A stretch of 64,000 nt of DNA from Eubacteriales bacterium. Its GTDB lineage: Bacteria > Bacillota > Clostridia > Lachnospirales > Lachnospiraceae. The translations under genes were made by a program, and so were the position numbers. The stretch lies in assembly GCA_030524545.1 (NCBI GenBank), contig JAUNGM010000023.1, positions 1 through 64,000 of the forward strand, read 5' to 3'. The notes under the pieces are model-generated. The model made no database searches. It was not told the origin of the DNA and worked only from the letters and a program-made list of their open reading frames with translations. Within the stretch, counting starts at the first letter, position 1. The number at the start of each line of letters is the position of its first letter. This document shows, piece by piece, positions 17,809 to 24,909 of this stretch.

Positions 17809-17937
17809 CTTGGAATTTCCATGGCGGATATGGAGCTTTTGTCTATCGGCTTGATCAATGATATGTACAGTGAGAGCCGGAATGATGAATGCAAGTATGC
17901 GGAACTTGCAACACAGGAAGATATGGACCGGTTCTGA
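17809..17937 (+). pseudogene. Phage tail-assembly chaperone, C-terminal remnant (copy 1)
   Basis: Forty-odd codons ([20 protein letters not shown], then ATQEDMDRF and TGA) match the tail end of a siphophage tail-assembly chaperone. A longer copy is at 33696-33899 and a ten-codon scrap at 38405-38453. The cargo promoter starts at the base after its stop codon. Confidence 0.6.
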
Positions 17938-17966
17938 TTGATAAGGCAGCCTTTTTCTGCTATACT
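17938..17966 (+). promoter_or_regulatory. Post-chaperone cargo promoter, copy 1
   Basis: TTGATA (17938-17943), 17 bp containing GGCAGCCTTTTT, TATACT (17961-17966). The leader then runs to ACAAATCGGGATTGTGAGG before the gene at 18026. Copy 2 at 33901 drives a different gene. Confidence 0.82.
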
Positions 17967-18025
17967 TTGGGCAGGGAAAGGCTGAGTCTTTTTCCTTACA
18001 AATCGGGATTGTGAGGTGTGTTTTT

Positions 18026-18715
18026 ATGGAGGTGACAGACGAAATCAAAAAATTATTGTACTATTGTGGTGCTGATTTGATTGGAATTGGGGATATGAGC
18101 GAAGTTGAAAATTGTAATTTTAAAACAGGAATTTCCATCGCTGTTGCGCTACCTAAAGATATCATCATTGACTTACAGAAAGCTCCAACGAAAGAATATT
18201 ATGATTTATATTATTCTTTAAACAAGAAATTAAATGAAATCGTTATGGCAGGAGAAGACTTTTTGAAAAAAAGAGGATTTGAAGCTTATGCACAGACCAC
18301 AGGACGTGTGGAAGTAAATCAAAATAAACACTCTAAACTCCCCCATAAAACGGTAGCTACAAGGGGCGGACTTGGCTGGATTGGGAAAAATTGTTTATTG
18401 GTAACTTCTCAATATGGATCTGCCATACGTCTTTCTTCTTTGCTGACCAATGCACCTTTGAAATGTGATGAGTCGGTCAATCAATCCTATTGTGGAACGT
18501 GTAGCCAATGTGTAAAAAATTGTCCAGCACAGGCATTAAAGGACAGTTTATGGACGGTTGGTATGCCAAGAGAAAAAATTGTGGATATAGAAAAGTGTTA
18601 CAAAAAACAAGTAGAGGTAATGTCAAAAAGTACAGGCATTGAAACAGATTTATGTGGAAAATGTTTTGCGGTTTGTTCATATACCAAAAGATATCTGCAA
18701 GATAGAACTTTATAA
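18026..18715 (+). CDS. Epoxyqueuosine-reductase-like 4Fe-4S protein
   Basis: A 229-residue protein with the C-terminal half of the QueG-type reductase fold: SKLPHKTVATRGGLGWIGKN, then two cluster motifs CGTCSQCVKNCP and CGKCFAVCSY. It is shorter than true QueG (about 350-380 residues) and lacks the cobalamin-domain extension, so it belongs to the small paralogues of unknown electron-transfer or reductase role. ATG 18026 follows GAGGTGTG. First cargo gene behind the post-chaperone promoter; the next gene follows after 25 bp. Confidence 0.8.
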   Translation: MEVTDEIKKLLYYCGADLIGIGDMSEVENCNFKTGISIAVALPKDIIIDLQKAPTKEYYDLYYSLNKKLNEIVMAGEDFLKKRGFEAYAQTTGRVEVNQNKHSKLPHKTVATRGGLGWIGKNCLLVTSQYGSAIRLSSLLTNAPLKCDESVNQSYCGTCSQCVKNCPAQALKDSLWTVGMPREKIVDIEKCYKKQVEVMSKSTGIETDLCGKCFAVCSYTKRYLQDRTL

Positions 18716-18740
18716 GTTCCAGTTTGTAAGGAGCAAGAGT

Positions 18741-19559
18741 ATGCGGATGATTGCGCTTCTTCGGGGAGTGACACCAACTGGAAAAAACAGAATTCCGAAG
18801 ATGTCATACCTGGCAGAGATATTGACGGATGCCGGATTTAAGAAAGTACAGACCTATATCCAGAGCGGGAATGTCCTGCTTGACACGGATTTGTCTTTAA
18901 AAGAAACAGCAGATAAGATTCACAAAGTAATACAAGAGCATATTGGTGCTGATCTGGCAGTAATTCTGAAAACGAAGGAACAGTTAGAAACTGCTTCTAA
19001 AGAGAATCCGTTTGATGGAGTCTATGATTTTTCCAGAATCCATCTGGTTTTTACGAATGACCGGATTGAAAGAGAAAAACTTGCTGCTTTAGAAAATACC
19101 GTTTTTGAAGGGGAGGTTTTCAGGAGCGGCACGGAATGCCTGTATATGTTCTTCCTGTTCTTTGGGCTGTTTCATCTGCACCGGATTTGGGGATTGATTG
19201 ACAGGGATTCCTATGAGGATTTCTGGATTGGGGTTCTGGAAAACAGAGGGGTATTTTATTATCTTCTTATGGGAATCTTAGCAATTCTTTGTGTCCTTGG
19301 AATCATAACTTTTTTCAGAAATTTGAACAGGAATTATTGGTGGCGGTGGATTTACCTTTTTGGTGGAGGTTATCTCTTGTTTGATTTGTTTGCGATTGTG
19401 ACAAGGCTGAATTTCTGGCATGAGCTTTTGCTTCGGATGTTTGATGTGTCGGCCCCTTATTGGAATCTGTTATGGGGTGCTTTCATTCTGCTTGGTGCTT
19501 TTGTGTTCTGTCTTGGCACTCTTCTGCTGGAAAAAAGAGTCAAGCGTAGAAATGGATAG
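18741..19559 (+). CDS. Chimeric ORF: DUF1697 N-terminus fused to a four-helix membrane protein
   Basis: The ATG at 18741 follows AAGGAGCAAG. Residues 1-135 are a DUF1697 protein (MIALLRGVTPTGKNRIPKMS, VQTYIQSGNVLLDTD), broken after FRSGTECLYM where the family normally has ~40 more residues. From ~19143 the frame continues into an unrelated protein with four hydrophobic segments, ending in a basic tail. The membrane part is not one I recognise and lacks its own start. The join is in frame and gives one open 272-residue product. Probably a deletion fusion rather than a designed protein. Confidence 0.7.
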   Translation: MRMIALLRGVTPTGKNRIPKMSYLAEILTDAGFKKVQTYIQSGNVLLDTDLSLKETADKIHKVIQEHIGADLAVILKTKEQLETASKENPFDGVYDFSRIHLVFTNDRIEREKLAALENTVFEGEVFRSGTECLYMFFLFFGLFHLHRIWGLIDRDSYEDFWIGVLENRGVFYYLLMGILAILCVLGIITFFRNLNRNYWWRWIYLFGGGYLLFDLFAIVTRLNFWHELLLRMFDVSAPYWNLLWGAFILLGAFVFCLGTLLLEKRVKRRNG

Positions 19560-19568
19560 GGAGATAAA

Positions 19569-19934
19569 ATGAAAATAGAAAAGATTGATTATAATTTTTC
19601 CGTGTGTAAAGTGAAAGATTATTCGTTGGTAGATGTGGAACAGGAATTTTGCTTTATTGGAAGAACAGACGAAGAAAAGTCATTGGTGTGTATAACGGAA
19701 AATGTTCCGCAGAATACAATGGAGAGAGATGATGGGTGGAAAGCATTCCGAATACAGGGGATTTTGGATTTTTCCATGATAGGGATACTGGCAAAGATAT
19801 CATCTCTGATGGCGGAAAATGGGATTGGTATTTTCGCTGTTTCAACCTATAATACGGACTATATTTTAACGAAAGCGGAAAATTACAGCAAGGCAATAAA
19901 GGTGCTTTCTGATGCAGGATATCAGATTGTTTAG
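19569..19934 (+). CDS. ACT domain-containing protein (COG3603 type)
   Basis: A 121-residue protein with a short N-terminal strand region and a C-terminal ACT fold: FRIQGILDFSMIGILAKISS, MAENGIGIFAVSTYNTDYIL, AIKVLSDAGYQIV. These CASTOR-like proteins probably bind an amino acid. Starts 9 bp after the chimeric ORF with AGGGAG upstream. Last gene before the phage terminators. Confidence 0.85.
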   Translation: MKIEKIDYNFSVCKVKDYSLVDVEQEFCFIGRTDEEKSLVCITENVPQNTMERDDGWKAFRIQGILDFSMIGILAKISSLMAENGIGIFAVSTYNTDYILTKAENYSKAIKVLSDAGYQIV

Positions 19935-19982
19935 GGTAAGTTTTTAAAGAAGTTTGGAAGAAAAAATAAATAATGGTTACAT

Positions 19983-20045
19983 AGCACTTGTTATAACGGC
20001 AGGTGCTTTTTCATGTTGTACGGGAGCCAGTGATGGCTCTTTTTT
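19983..20045 (+). terminator. Tandem terminator hairpins before the tape-measure gene (copy 2)
   Basis: AGCACTTG/CAGGTGCT plus TTTTT (19983-20011), then the perfect GAGCCA-gtga-TGGCTC plus TTTTTT (20024-20045). They end the cargo transcript. Confidence 0.8.
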
Positions 20046-20069
20046 CGTGGGAGAGAGGCAGGTGGGAGC

Positions 20070-20861
20070 GTGGCATCCAGAATCCAGGGCATTACAGTTG
20101 AGATCGGCGGGGATACTACCAAACTTTCAACAGCCCTTTCAAAAGTCAATAAGGAAATCCAGGATACGCAGAGTCAGCTTAAAGATGTGAATAACCTCCT
20201 GAAGCTGGACCCTGGTAATACTGATCTGATGGCGCAGAAGCAGAAACTTTTGACACAGGCCATCAGTGAAACGAAAGAGAAGCTGGATGCTTTGAAACTG
20301 GCAGGACAGCAGGCAAATGAAGCATTGGCGAAAGGGGAGATCAGCCAGAGCCAGTATGATGCGCTCCAGAGGGAAATTATAGAAACTGAGAAAGCTCTGG
20401 AAGAACTGGAGAAGCAGGCGGATAAGTCTGCGGTGGCGCTGCAGAAGATTGGAGCGACCGGGGAGAAGCTGAAAAACGTAGGTTCTTCCATTGAAGGTGT
20501 CGGCAAAAAGCTGATGCCTGTCACGGCAGCGGTGGGAGGCCTTGGCGCTGCGGCAGTGAAAGTAGCGGCAGATTTTGATTCTGCCATGAGCCAAGTGGCA
20601 GCAGTGTCCGGGGCAACCGGGAAGGAGCTGGATGCACTCCGGGAGAAGGCCCGTGAGATGGGCGCAAAGACGAAGTTCTCTGCATCCGAGGCGGCAGAAG
20701 CCATGAATTACATGGCAATGGCCGGCTGGATGTTCGCTGGGATGAAGGAAAATGACAATATGGGGACCATCTGCATTCCGGTCTATATCGGAGGTACGCT
20801 TCTGGATGAAGTGGTGGTGAATGCACAGGCAAGGCAGAATCTGAGGTCAGGAGGGAGATAA
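20070..20861 (+). CDS. Phage tape-measure protein with large internal deletion
   Basis: GTG at 20070 with GGTGGGA upstream. About 220 residues of a normal siphophage tape-measure N-terminus: SRIQGITVEIGGDTTKLSTA, a coiled-coil of Glu/Lys/Gln-rich heptads (60-130), then the TP901-like VAADFDSAMSQVAAVSGATG. After MNYMAMAGW it jumps to the last ~40 residues (MFAGMKENDN, GGTLLDEVVVNAQARQ). Family members are usually 700-1500 residues, so most of the length-determining region is deleted, though the frame is kept. Followed by the DUF6711 gene after 2 bp. Confidence 0.85.
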   Translation: MASRIQGITVEIGGDTTKLSTALSKVNKEIQDTQSQLKDVNNLLKLDPGNTDLMAQKQKLLTQAISETKEKLDALKLAGQQANEALAKGEISQSQYDALQREIIETEKALEELEKQADKSAVALQKIGATGEKLKNVGSSIEGVGKKLMPVTAAVGGLGAAAVKVAADFDSAMSQVAAVSGATGKELDALREKAREMGAKTKFSASEAAEAMNYMAMAGWMFAGMKENDNMGTICIPVYIGGTLLDEVVVNAQARQNLRSGGR

Positions 20862-20863
20862 GA

Positions 20864-21226
20864 ATGGCATTTATACAGTATCTGACATTTGACGGGACAC
20901 CGCTTCCCCTGCCGGATTCCTATGAGGTGCAGATGGCGGATGTGGAGGCGGATTCCGGCGGTGAGACGGAGGCCGGGACAATGCAGAGGGATGTAGTGAG
21001 GCTTGGCGTGGTGTCCATCCCGGTCGCGTTCTCTGTCTCTCCAAAATGGCTGAAACTTCTGACGGGGTTTAAGCAGAAAGAGAAGATCACGGTGAAATAT
21101 TTTGATACGGAGACGTTGGAAATCAAGCAGGCGGAGATGTTTATTGATGGGTATAAGGCAAGCCTTGTAAAAGATACATCTTATAAGGGATTGTGGAAGG
21201 TGTCATTCACTTTGAAGGAATTTTAA
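20864..21226 (+). CDS. Phage tail protein, DUF6711 family
   Basis: A 120-residue protein found between tape-measure and distal-tail genes in siphophages: LTFDGTPLPLPDSYEVQMAD at the start and TSYKGLWKVSFTLKEF at the end. Probably structural. ATG follows AGGAGGGAG. The only intact copy in the window; 3' pieces occur at 10132-10271 and 39728-39838. Its stop is followed directly by the cargo promoter in all three places. Confidence 0.78.
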   Translation: MAFIQYLTFDGTPLPLPDSYEVQMADVEADSGGETEAGTMQRDVVRLGVVSIPVAFSVSPKWLKLLTGFKQKEKITVKYFDTETLEIKQAEMFIDGYKASLVKDTSYKGLWKVSFTLKEF

Positions 21227-21235
21227 ATAGTAGAT

Positions 21236-21276
21236 GATTTTTGGTAAAGTGTCCGTTATAATGAAAGAAACAAATC
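21236..21276 (+). promoter_or_regulatory. Post-DUF6711 cargo promoter, copy 2
   Basis: TATAAT at 21257-21262 with arms GATTT (21236-21240) and AAATC (21272-21276). The arm changes relative to copies 1 and 3 keep the pairing (GATTGTT/AACAATC there). Confidence 0.7.
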
Positions 21277-21297
21277 GGGAGTTAATGAGGTGAGAAA

Positions 21298-21975
21298 ATG
21301 AAAAATCCGTGGGAAGAAATTTCATTAGCTGATTATGAAAATCATATGAAACTTGATTCTGTTATGCAACTACAGGCTATGAATGAAATGATGAAAGGTC
21401 AATTTGATACTTACTCCATTTCCAGTGTAATAATATTTGGTATTGCAGGAGGTAATGGCCTTGAACATATCAAGAAAGAAAAATTTAAAAAAGTATATGG
21501 AGTTGACATTAATTCCTCTTATTTACAATCCGTCATACAAAGATACCCAAATTTGGACGGACTTCTGGAATGTTTGTGTATCAACTTAATAGATGAAGCG
21601 GATAAGCTGCCAGAAGCAGATATGGTTATTGCGAATCTATTGATTGAATATATCGGATACGAGTGCTTTCAGAACGCAATCCGGCAAGTAAACCCAAAGT
21701 ATGTTTCATGTATTATTCAAATCAATATGGAGGATAATTGGGTATCAGACTCCCCCTATCTACATGTATTTGATGGACTGGAACGGGTACACCATCAAAT
21801 GGAAGAACGGGCATTAGAGAAAGCGATGCGCGAAATTGATTATCACACAATCAGAACTTTAGAGCATAAGTTACCTAATGGTAAAAAACTGGTACAGATA
21901 GATTTTGAAAGACAACTTTCAATTTTCAGAACTGAACAGATCCGAAATTGTAAGGGAGAATATCATGTTACTTAA
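21298..21975 (+). CDS. Class I SAM-dependent methyltransferase
   Basis: A 225-residue Rossmann methyltransferase: motif I IIFGIAGGNGLEHI, motif II KVYGVDINSSYL, and EADMVIANLLIEYIGYECF at the motif IV position. Substrate unknown. ATG 21298 with AATGAGGTGAG upstream, directly behind the cargo promoter. Its last codons overlap the leader and start of the HEAT-repeat gene, so the two are coupled. Confidence 0.83.
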   Translation: MKNPWEEISLADYENHMKLDSVMQLQAMNEMMKGQFDTYSISSVIIFGIAGGNGLEHIKKEKFKKVYGVDINSSYLQSVIQRYPNLDGLLECLCINLIDEADKLPEADMVIANLLIEYIGYECFQNAIRQVNPKYVSCIIQINMEDNWVSDSPYLHVFDGLERVHHQMEERALEKAMREIDYHTIRTLEHKLPNGKKLVQIDFERQLSIFRTEQIRNCKGEYHVT

Positions 21976-22414
21976 TATAGCAGAAACATTTGAATTGTTG
22001 TTTGATAAAAATAATAATGTTGCGTATAAAGCATTACAGGAGTTGCAAAAAGAAAGTGAAGAAACGGATTGCATTTATGCTTATATGGATAGATTAGGCG
22101 ATATGCTTGACAGTGATAATTCTTATATTCGTACAAGAGGGCTTGTGCTGCTTGCCTATAATGCAAAATGGGATAGCGATAATAAAATTGATGAAGTCAT
22201 AGATAAATATTTGAAACACATAACGGATGTGAAACCCATTACGGCAAGACAGTGTATCAAGTTGCTGCCTATGATCGCAAGGGAGAAGCCAGAGTTAAGA
22301 AATGATATTTGTTCGGCGCTGCAAAAGGCGGATATATCTTTTTATGATGATAGTATGCAGCCACTGGTTTATAAGGATATCCAAAAGGCGTTAAAAGAGA
22401 TACAGAAATTATAG
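21965..22414 (+). CDS. HEAT-repeat-like helical protein
   Basis: A 149-residue all-helical protein with two or three HEAT-like pairs (NVAYKALQELQKESEETDCI, SYIRTRGLVLLAYNAKWDSD, TARQCIKLLPMIAREKPELR). ATG at 21965 with AGGGAG upstream. Likely a protein-interaction adaptor. A short 5' fragment of a second copy (SVNIAETFELL) is at 36416-36484 behind a similar leader. I do not know its partner. Confidence 0.7.
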   Translation: MLLNIAETFELLFDKNNNVAYKALQELQKESEETDCIYAYMDRLGDMLDSDNSYIRTRGLVLLAYNAKWDSDNKIDEVIDKYLKHITDVKPITARQCIKLLPMIAREKPELRNDICSALQKADISFYDDSMQPLVYKDIQKALKEIQKL

Positions 22415-22459
22415 GCAGATACAAATTTGGTTTTTAGCGGGAGTAAATCCTGCTGGAAA

Positions 22460-22595
22460 TAGAAAAAGCAAAGATAAAAACGCAACGTGCATCCTTTGGA
22501 TGTGCCAGAGCCGGTAGGTAGCCCGGCCGTCCTGATGGTATCAGGGTAAGTAACCTGCCCTCCTGGGTTGTCCGTTCTTTGTTCATAACACATTT
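22460..22595 (+). ncRNA. yjdF-motif RNA (azaaromatic-sensing riboswitch)
   Basis: A structured GC-rich leader, much richer in GC than its surroundings, lies directly upstream of yjdF. It begins AAAACGCAACGTGCATCC, has a GCATCC/GGATGT hairpin, a GAGCCGGTAGGTAGCCCGGC stem and CTGATGGTATCAG, and ends just before TTTAAGGAGGG. yjdF genes in Firmicutes are typically preceded by the yjdF RNA motif. I assign it from position and general shape, not from a covariance model. Confidence 0.7.
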
Positions 22596-22610
22596 AAGGA
22601 GGGTTTCGTT

Positions 22611-23027
22611 ATGGACAGAGGAAAGACAGGTTTGACGGTATTTTTTGAGGGGCCGTTCTGGGTCGGTGTATTTGAGCGAATTGAGGACGGGAGACTTTCG
22701 GTATGCCGGGTGGTCTTTGGGAGCGAGCCCAGGGACTATGAGGTATGGGATTTTGTCCTCAAAAATTATTACAGCCTGAGATTCAGTCCGGCTGTTGAGG
22801 CGGCTGTGAAAGAAAGCAGGATCAATCCGAAGCGGAGGCAGAGGGAGGCCGGGAGGCAGACCATGCAGGTGGGGATAGGCACAAAGTCCCAGCAGGCGCT
22901 GCAGTTGCAGAGGGAAGAGAGAAAGACGGAGCGCAGGCAGGCCGACAGGGAGCAGAGGGAGGCTAGGAAAGAGCGGCTGTTTGAGCTGAAACAGCAGAAG
23001 CGGAAGGAGAAGCACAGGGGCAAATAG
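22611..23027 (+). CDS. yjdF: YjdF family protein (DUF2992)
   Basis: A 138-residue protein with the full YjdF pattern: LTVFFEGPFWVGVFERIEDG, EPRDYEVWDFVLKNYYSLRF, then GIGTKSQQALQLQREERKTE and a Lys/Arg/Glu-rich tail ending KEKHRGK. The biochemical function is unknown; in Bacillus and Clostridia expression responds to toxic azaaromatic compounds through the riboswitch. TAAGGAGGG precedes the ATG. It lies between two phage tail genes, as part of the cargo after DUF6711, with no other metabolic genes of its kind nearby. Confidence 0.9.
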   Translation: MDRGKTGLTVFFEGPFWVGVFERIEDGRLSVCRVVFGSEPRDYEVWDFVLKNYYSLRFSPAVEAAVKESRINPKRRQREAGRQTMQVGIGTKSQQALQLQREERKTERRQADREQREARKERLFELKQQKRKEKHRGK

Positions 23028-23110
23028 GTTTTTTGTGTTTCAGAAATAGCAGTATCAATGGGCATCAGTCAGAAATGGCTGGTGCTTTTTGTGTGGAAAG
23101 GGGTGTTTTC

Positions 23111-23839
23111 ATGTATCCAGTCAGCGAAGCGTTCCTGCAGGCGGTGCAAGAGAATACCAGAAAGTATTACTGGACAGGGAAGATCACCACAAAGGTAGGT
23201 GTGGAATATCCTTTGGGGTATGAGGATATTGTCAAAGGCAGCGGCTATATCACTGCACAGTGCTGTGGGAGTACGGAGATTGAGCTTGGAACAGTGCATG
23301 CGGCAGAGATGGGGATTACGCTGTTCTCACAGATTGACCGCTATACCTTAGAGGATGCGAAAGTAGAGCTTTCCTACCATCTGCGGATAGCGGATGGCAG
23401 TTTTGAGAAAGTCCCCATGGGGATTTTTGTGGTGAGTGAAGCAAATCGGACGGCGCACTGTCTGGAACTGAAAGCCTATGATTACATGCTCCGGTTTGAG
23501 AAGAATTTTAACGGGTTTGAAACGGTAGGAAATGCCTATGCTTTTCTTGCTTTGTGCTGTAAAGCCTGTGATGTGGAGCTGGCGCATACGCAGGCGGAGA
23601 TTGAAGCCATGCCAAACGGGGCAGAGATGCTTTCCATCTATCCGGAAAATGACATAGAAACATATAGAGATGTGCTGTACTTTGTGGCGCAGGTGCTGGG
23701 CGGCTTCTTCTGCATCAACCGGGAAGGGAAACTGGAACTTCGGAAGTATGGAAGTACACCTGTAATGGAAATTCAGAGCAGGCACAGGTTCACCAGCAAG
23801 GCGGTGAAGGGAATAACACGCACATTGGCGTGGAGATGA
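23111..23839 (+). pseudogene. Phage distal tail protein, C-terminally truncated
   Basis: ATG at 23111. About 235 residues of a siphophage distal-tail/baseplate-hub-type protein: RKYYWTGKITTKVGVEYPLG, GSTEIELGTVHAAEMGITLF, KVPMGIFVVSEANRTAHCLE, VAQVLGGFFCINREGKLELR. Such proteins are usually much longer, with host-binding parts downstream. Here the frame breaks off after FTSKAVKG where amidase-gene sequence is joined at ~23810. The short foreign tail (ITRTLAWR) ends at 23839. Confidence 0.75.
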
Positions 23840-24354
23840 CGGAGCCATCTACTATCCGATATACGGGCGGAGCCAACTGGACAGAAACCGGGGACGGCAG
23901 GAGCACAAGGAGCCATGTGCTTGCCACGTATCAGTATGCGGTAGAGTTGTTCGCATATCTCTGTCAGCAGTACAAACTGAATCCTCTGGCAGACGGTGTG
24001 ATCATCAGCCATAGTGAAGGATACAAGAGGGGAATCGCAAGCAACCACGGGGATGTGAAGCATATCTGGAATAAATTCGGGCTGACTATGGCTCAGTTCC
24101 GAAAGGATATCAAAGCGGCTATGGATGGCGGTGCGGGCAGTTCTGTGGATACTTCTTCCTATACAAAGATCATGGGCAAGGCCGCGGCTACAGCAGAGCA
24201 GATGCAGGAATATATCAAAAAGAATAATCCGAAGGTAGCGCAGTCGGTTCAGGACATGATCCCGCAATTTGAATCTTGGGTCAATATTCTCACTCACCAG
24301 TACATCCGTACAGGCATAGGCTTTCAGATGCTGAATCTGGCAGCGGATGCCTAG
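23806..24354 (+). pseudogene. Phage N-acetylmuramoyl-L-alanine amidase (endolysin), N-terminally truncated
   Basis: The frame opens at ~23806 (NNTHIGVEMTEPSTIRYTGG) and carries the second half of an amidase_2-type catalytic domain (HVLATYQYAVELFAYLCQQY, ADGVIISHSEGYKRGIASNH, DVKHIWNKFGLTMAQFRKDI). A linker and the start of a second domain follow (KIMGKAAATAEQMQEYIKK), broken after SVQDMIP. The N-terminal zinc-ligand histidine region is missing and the C-terminal domain is replaced. It would not make an active lysin. It marks the end of the phage tail/lysis module. Confidence 0.8.
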
Positions 24355-24480
24355 CTGTGGTGTGTCAGGACAGCCATTTCATACCGTTCTGTGTCACACC
24401 CATTCCGGCAAAATGATTCTGGTCTAAAATGACCGCAGACTGGGAAAAACCTTATTCTTACAGAAAGTATTCCATTTGAA

Positions 24481-24663
24481 GTGAAAATAAACCATTCAGC
24501 ACATTCAGCGGCAGAGGCAATCAAGGAAGTGGAAGCGACTATGGCGTTTGAAGGGATGGATTTGGATGAAGAAGATATCCGGATGCTGCGTGCTGATAAA
24601 AATGGAGAGATTTCGGGAGACGAGTTAAGAAGCCAGATATTAAGTGTATCAAAAATTCATTGA
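24481..24663 (+). pseudogene. VbhA-like antitoxin, 3'-truncated, without its Fic toxin
   Basis: GTG at 24481. Sixty residues, with VEATMAFEGMDLDEEDIRML and KNGEISGDELRSQIL matching the antitoxin_VbhA family, which inhibits an adjacent Fic AMP-transferase. After QILS the family would continue; here SVSKIH and a stop follow, and no Fic gene is present downstream. The end overlaps the -35 box of the repeat-RNA promoter. Likely a leftover; residual activity cannot be excluded. Confidence 0.6.
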
Positions 24664-24688
24664 CATAAAAAAGTTGATTTCGTATAAT
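24660..24688 (+). promoter_or_regulatory. Consensus promoter of the repeat RNA / PBECR4 locus
   Basis: TTGACA (24660-24665), exactly 17 bp, TATAAT (24683-24688): a full consensus sigma-A promoter, the strongest in the window. Transcription would start near 24695, just before a 9-bp perfect hairpin (AGATACAGC-gt-GCTGTATCT, 24698-24717). Confidence 0.9.
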
Positions 24689-24694
24689 AATAGT

Positions 24695-24890
24695 AGAAGA
24701 TACAGCGTGCTGTATCTAGTGGGCTAACACTTAAATCCGAAATTCTTACCGGACGGATGTGCCGGTTGTTGGCAGGCAACGCAAAAACCTGAAACGCTTA
24801 CTGGACGAATGTGCCAGCCGTTGGCGGACAACACAAAAATTAGCCATAAAAGAGAGTTGGTAATGCTACGGTATTATAACTCTCTTTTTT
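24695..24890 (+). ncRNA. Structured RNA with two 52-nt tandem repeats
   Basis: The predicted transcript contains a 5' hairpin (24698-24717), two gap-free 52-nt repeats (24737-24788 and 24789-24840) and a terminator. Each repeat has hairpin 1 (repeat positions 12-16 with 26-30) and hairpin 2 (GTTG 32-35 with CAAC 41-44), ending ACAAAAA or similar. In hairpin 1 position 14/28 changes from C-G in repeat 1 to T-A in repeat 2, a compensatory pair supporting the fold. A degenerate half-repeat may precede repeat 1. The arrangement matches type III antitoxin RNAs. Confidence 0.75.
24850..24890 (+). terminator. Terminator between repeat RNA and the PBECR4 gene
   Basis: AAGAGAGTT (24850-24858) pairs with AACTCTCTT (24878-24886), with an inner TAAT/ATTA, followed by TTTTTT. 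It lies 20 bp upstream of the PBECR4 start, so the nuclease mRNA requires read-through. Confidence 0.88.
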
Positions 24891-24909
24891 AGTTTATAGG
24901 GAGAAAGGC

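Noticed and set aside
24737..24840. CRISPR array
   Set aside because: Only two repeats, no spacers between them, 52-nt gapless period and a terminator directly after: not CRISPR.
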